Shown: piece after piece, positions 60,803 through 64,000 of the stretch
How positions within the stretch are numbered: position 1 is the stretch's first letter
Layout of the letters: each line of letters opens with the position of its first letter
Assembly (NCBI GenBank): GCA_018798825.1
Contig: CP076354.1
Coordinates: forward strand, 310,001-374,000
DNA: 64,000 nt
Source of the DNA: Ochrobactrum sp. BTU1
GTDB taxonomy: Bacteria > Pseudomonadota > Alphaproteobacteria > Rhizobiales > Rhizobiaceae
Reading direction: 5' to 3'
Position numbers and translations under genes: made by a program
Notes under the pieces: generated by a model
What the model was told of the DNA's origin: nothing
Seen by the model: the letters and a program-made list of their open reading frames with translations, nothing else
Database searches by the model: none

Positions 60803-61957
60803 ATGACTATTAAGGGACTTCTTCTCGGGTCAGTGGCAACTATCGCGGTGGGAACTGCTGCTGCGAATGCAGCTGATGCCGTTGTGGCTCCCGAGCCAGA
60901 ACACGTAGAATATGTACGCGTATGCGATGCTTATGGAGCAGGCTACTTCTACATCCCGGGAACTGAGACTTGCCTGCGCGTATCTGGTTATGTCCGCTAT
61001 GATCTGACCGGCGGTGATGATGTTTACGGTCGCGGATTTACAGATCGTGACGGTGCTGCGATTGGTGGCAAAGACTACGAGCGTAAGACCTGGGATAATA
61101 AAGCTCGCTTCACGCTGCGCCTTTCGACTGCTTCTGAAACCGAGCTCGGCACTCTCAAGACCTATGCTGAAACGCGATATGATTGGGGTAATGGCACGCC
61201 CGGTACGTCCGGTGAACTGCGTTACGGCTATATCGAGCTTGGAGGTCTCCGCGTAGGTCTCGACGAATCTGCATTCGTCACCTTTCCGGGCTATCTCGGC
61301 AATGTCATCAACGACGACGTCATCCTTGCAGGTGGCTATCGCACAGGTTTGATCAGCTACACATTCAATGCTGGTAACGGCTTCTCGGCAATTCTTTCGC
61401 TTGAACAGGGCAACAACGTCGATACCGATGGCAAGTATGGTTATAACGGCGCCATCAAGGATTATACGCCTCATGTCGTTGGCGGCCTGAAGTATGAGCA
61501 GGGTTGGGGTAAGATTGCTGCAGTCGCAGCTTATGACGCCCGCAATGAAGAATGGGCTGGCAAGGTTCGCGCTGATTTAAACATCACCGATCAGTTCTCG
61601 ATCTGGGCTATGGGCGGATATAAGTCCAACAAGGACCAGTACATGAACGTAACAGATGGTTCGGGCAATGTTCTCGGACAGGTTCGTGCGATCAGCAGCT
61701 TCTACGGTACTTGGGGTGGTGATTGGGCCGTTTGGGGCGGTGCATCCTTCAAGGCAACCGAACAGGCAACCCTCAATGCGCAGGCTGCATATGATGGCAG
61801 CAGCACATTTGCAGCAACCGCAAATGTTGCCTACGAGCTGGTTCCTGGCTTTACTGTTACACCAGAAGTTTCCTACACCAAGTGGCAGGATGACAAGTCT
61901 TACCTGAAAGGCAAGGATGCTTGGCAGGGTATGGTTCGCTTCCAGCGCTCGTTCTAA
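60803..61957 (+). CDS. Omp2-type general porin
   Basis: 384 aa outer-membrane beta-barrel. The signal peptide [23 protein letters not shown] is followed by [45 protein letters not shown], the signature of alphaproteobacterial porin type 2 (Brucella Omp2a/Omp2b), including the conserved Cys pair. Alternating beta strands run to the C-terminal aromatic end [10 protein letters not shown]. It is monocistronic with a strong terminator. Whether it corresponds to omp2a or omp2b cannot be told because the usual tandem partner is not in this window. Confidence 0.94.
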   Translation: MTIKGLLLGSVATIAVGTAAANAADAVVAPEPEHVEYVRVCDAYGAGYFYIPGTETCLRVSGYVRYDLTGGDDVYGRGFTDRDGAAIGGKDYERKTWDNKARFTLRLSTASETELGTLKTYAETRYDWGNGTPGTSGELRYGYIELGGLRVGLDESAFVTFPGYLGNVINDDVILAGGYRTGLISYTFNAGNGFSAILSLEQGNNVDTDGKYGYNGAIKDYTPHVVGGLKYEQGWGKIAAVAAYDARNEEWAGKVRADLNITDQFSIWAMGGYKSNKDQYMNVTDGSGNVLGQVRAISSFYGTWGGDWAVWGGASFKATEQATLNAQAAYDGSSTFAATANVAYELVPGFTVTPEVSYTKWQDDKSYLKGKDAWQGMVRFQRSF

Positions 61958-61965
61958 TACAAAGC

Positions 61966-61992
61966 ATGGCCGCCACATATTGTGGCGGCCAT
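61966..61992 (+). terminator. Terminator of the porin gene
   Basis: ATGGCCGCCACA-TAT-TGTGGCGGCCAT, a perfect 12-bp stem, followed by ACTTATTTTT. Confidence 0.82.
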
Positions 61993-62206
61993 ACTTATTT
62001 TTGAATTAATACATTAATACTTATCCGTTTTCATATATCTATGAAAAAATACATGTAATTTTGAATTTAATATTCGATCAACTACATCACGAGATGCCAT
62101 TGGATAGCGTAGAAGGACTGCGCTGTTTTAAATTCTGATCTCCAGTCGGAAAATGGCTGCGGCGGGCTTAACTATAATGTTAGGCCCGCCGCTTTTATTT
62201 GCGCTG

Positions 62207-63028
62207 TTATCGCGACAGCTTCATATGACGATTGACGTCCTTGTAAAGCAGATAGCGGAATTTGCCTGGCCCGCCAGCATAGCAAGCCTGCGGGCAGAAG
62301 GCGCGCAGCCACATGAAATCGCCCGCTTCTACTTCCACCCAATCTTGATTGAGGCGATAGACGGCTTTGCCTTCCAGCACATAAAGCCCGTGTTCCATGA
62401 CATGGGTTTCGGCAAAGGGAATGACGCCGCCCGGCTCGAATGTCACGACTGTCACATGCATGTCGTGGCGCAGATCGTTTGGATCGACAAAGCGCGTTGT
62501 CGCCCATGCTCCATTGGTGTCAGGCATCGGCGTTGGTGCAATGGTCTTCTCGTTGAGGAAAAGCGGCTCCGGCACGTCAAGGCCCTCGACCTTTTCATAA
62601 GCCTTGCGCACCCAATGGAAGCGCGCGACGGCGCTTGAATTGTTGCGAAGCGTCCAGCCGCTCTTTGGCGGCAGATAGGCATAGCCGCCTTCGGTCAGCA
62701 CATGGTCTTTGCCTGAAAGCGTGACGGTGATTTCGCCTTCGACAACGAACAACACACCCTGTGCGCCGTCATCAAGCTCTGTGCGGTCACTACCGCCGCC
62801 GGGCTGCACTTCCATAATATATTGCGAGAAAGTCTCGGCAAAACCTGATAGTGGGCGAGCGATGATCCATAGCCGTGTCTTGTCCCAGAAGGGCAGGAAA
62901 CTTGTGACGATATCGCTGAATGTGCCTTTTGGAATAACCGCATAGGCTTCGGTGAACATCGCGCGATCAGTCAGAATTTGCGTCTGTGGCGGCAGGCCAC
63001 CGGTCGGTGCGTAATAATTACGGCTCAT
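62207..63028 (-). CDS. allE: (S)-ureidoglycine aminohydrolase
   Basis: Converts ureidoglycine to ureidoglycolate, after allantoate, in ureide (purine) degradation. 273 aa bicupin: N-terminal cupin with PGGGSDRTELDDGAQGVLFVVEG, C-terminal cupin with the Mn ligands ETHVMEHGLYVLEG and the typical EVEAGDFMWLRAFCPQACYAGG. The end FRYLLYKDVNRH is diagnostic of AllE/YlbA. It lies 12 bp downstream of the allantoinase/OHCU-decarboxylase gene on the same strand, confirming a purine-catabolism operon. Confidence 0.93.
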   Translation of the reverse strand: MSRNYYAPTGGLPPQTQILTDRAMFTEAYAVIPKGTFSDIVTSFLPFWDKTRLWIIARPLSGFAETFSQYIMEVQPGGGSDRTELDDGAQGVLFVVEGEITVTLSGKDHVLTEGGYAYLPPKSGWTLRNNSSAVARFHWVRKAYEKVEGLDVPEPLFLNEKTIAPTPMPDTNGAWATTRFVDPNDLRHDMHVTVVTFEPGGVIPFAETHVMEHGLYVLEGKAVYRLNQDWVEVEAGDFMWLRAFCPQACYAGGPGKFRYLLYKDVNRHMKLSR

Positions 63029-63040
63029 TGTTGCCTCTGA

Positions 63041-64000
63041 TCAATACAGTGTTTCGGGAAGAATATCTTTGAGCCGCAGCAGCGCGATGCGCTCGACCTG
63101 TTCGGATGCTGTTTCCAGCTCCGCCTGCTTGCTGTTTTCGACGCGCCGTTTGAAAGCATCGAGAATCTCATGGCGGTTGCGGCCCTTGACCGCGATGATG
63201 AACGGGAAGCCGAACTTATTGGTATAGGCGTCGTTGAGTTCGGTGAATGTCTTGCGTTCATCATCCGTCAGAGCATCAAGACCGGCAGATGCCTGCTCAG
63301 ATGTGGATTCTGGTGTAAGGCGTTTGGCCGCCGCAAGCTTTCCTGCAAGATCGGGATGGGCACGCAACACACCGAGCTTTTCATCGTCTGATGCAGCGCG
63401 GAATGCCCGGACCAGAACCGTATGAAGACCGGATGCAGAATCGGCCAGTTCCGTCAGGCCGGTGTCGTAGGCGCGTTCGGCAATCCATGGCGAGTGCTCG
63501 AAAATCCCGCCATAGCGTGCAACAAAATCCGCCTTGCTGGCCTTGGATGGCACAACATCGATTTGTTTCGGTTTGTGATGTTCGTGCCAGTGACGCGCAA
63601 TATCGACGCGCTTGGCAACCCACACCTTGTCATGGCTCTGTACGTAATCAAGGAAGCGTTCAAGTGCTGCCACACGACCTGGACGCCCGACCAGACGGCA
63701 ATGCAGGCCAATCGACATCATCTTTGGCGCGCCTTCTGCACCCTCGCGATAAAGCACGTCGAACGTGTCTTTGAGATAGGTGTAGAACTGATCGCCGGAG
63801 TTAAAGCCCTGTGGCGTGGCAAAGCGCATGTCATTGGTGTCGAGCGTATAAGGCACGATCAGATGCGGACCCTTTGGCCCCTTAACCCAATAAGGCAGTT
63901 CATCGGCATAGGAATCGGCTGAATAGAGGAAACCGCCTTCCTCCATCACCAGCTTCAGCGTGTTATCCGACGGCTTGCCCTGATAAATACCGAGTGGGCG
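63041..64000 (-). CDS. PuuE allantoinase-OHCU decarboxylase (UraD) fusion, N-terminus off window
   Basis: Partial; 319 codons are visible up to the window edge. The left part (~1-145) is the end of a PuuE-type allantoinase, a polysaccharide-deacetylase-like cofactor-independent enzyme: GFLYSADSYADELPYWV, HLIVPYTLDTNDMRFA and MMSIGLHCRLVGRPGRVAAL. The remainder is an OHCU decarboxylase (UraD): SKADFVARYGGIFEHSPWIAERAY, RAHPDLAGKLA, LTDDERKTFTELNDAYTNKFGFPFIIAVKGRNRHEILDAFKRR (FIxAVKG signature). The fusion of two consecutive urate-pathway steps is common in alphaproteobacteria. It is co-transcribed with allE. Confidence 0.9.
   Translation of the reverse strand, partial: RPLGIYQGKPSDNTLKLVMEEGGFLYSADSYADELPYWVKGPKGPHLIVPYTLDTNDMRFATPQGFNSGDQFYTYLKDTFDVLYREGAEGAPKMMSIGLHCRLVGRPGRVAALERFLDYVQSHDKVWVAKRVDIARHWHEHHKPKQIDVVPSKASKADFVARYGGIFEHSPWIAERAYDTGLTELADSASGLHTVLVRAFRAASDDEKLGVLRAHPDLAGKLAAAKRLTPESTSEQASAGLDALTDDERKTFTELNDAYTNKFGFPFIIAVKGRNRHEILDAFKRRVENSKQAELETASEQVERIALLRLKDILPETLY

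Noticed and set aside
1..64000. tRNA, rRNA, insertion sequence, integrase or toxin-antitoxin genes
   Set aside because: I looked for tRNA-like cloverleaf ends, transposase motifs and paired small ORFs and saw none I could support.

Overview
The window reads as chromosome of a Brucella/Ochrobactrum-type alphaproteobacterium (Rhizobiales). Pointers are an Omp2-type porin, a BepR-BepDE-like efflux locus, GcrA, a SAM-II riboswitch ahead of metZ, an IalB-family protein, the argD-argF-hslO order, a DUF1127 protein, and a scattered palindromic repeat with the core GCATCCCGAAAAGTG. I see no insertion sequence, prophage, CRISPR array, rRNA or tRNA. Codon use looks even, so this is core chromosome with small accessory pockets.

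Layout. 1-6.5 kb: end of fadD, then TetR repressor bepR divergent from the RND pump bepDE. 6.7-13.5 kb: a 54-aa membrane protein, an amino-acid-binding protein, a membrane GT2 with an extra N-terminal domain, ppk2, phoR and gcrA. 14-26 kb: argD-argF-hslO behind a candidate Arg-rich leader ORF, apaG, metZ with its riboswitch, dcd, a GlxA-type regulator, a CAP-domain protein, a MATE exporter and pyrD. 26-38.6 kb: an SSF-type hybrid histidine kinase with a LuxR-type regulator, pip, mscL, an aminotransferase, a WYL regulator with a VOC protein, hemA, and a glycan locus (polysaccharide deacetylase, GT25, GT29-like sialyltransferase). 38.8-48.8 kb: small proteins, LysR-lrgAB, a small RNA with three anti-Shine-Dalgarno hairpins, a glyoxalase-esterase fusion convergent with a ring-cleaving dioxygenase, a lipoprotein hydrolase, panCB, and a TetR operon. 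49-64 kb: catB, fpr, an MFS exporter, the carboxynorspermidine pair, a proline-racemase-family enzyme, a second MATE exporter, an IalB-like protein, a porin, and the start of a ureide-degradation operon.

Themes. Envelope and efflux functions dominate (bepDE, two MATE, one MFS, mscL, porin, lrgAB, glycan locus, CatB). Several biosynthetic operons carry readable control elements: metZ has a SAM-II aptamer with a terminator/antiterminator, argD a possible leader ORF, and lrgAB two matched LysR boxes. The least ordinary items are the triple-hairpin sRNA at about 41.6 kb, the GT29-like gene at 37.9-38.5 kb with all three recognisable sialylmotif elements, the dioxygenase-esterase fusion at 41.9-43.4 kb, and a proline-racemase-family enzyme with both canonical catalytic cysteine positions replaced. 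Functions are read from sequence and family knowledge only; no searches were run.
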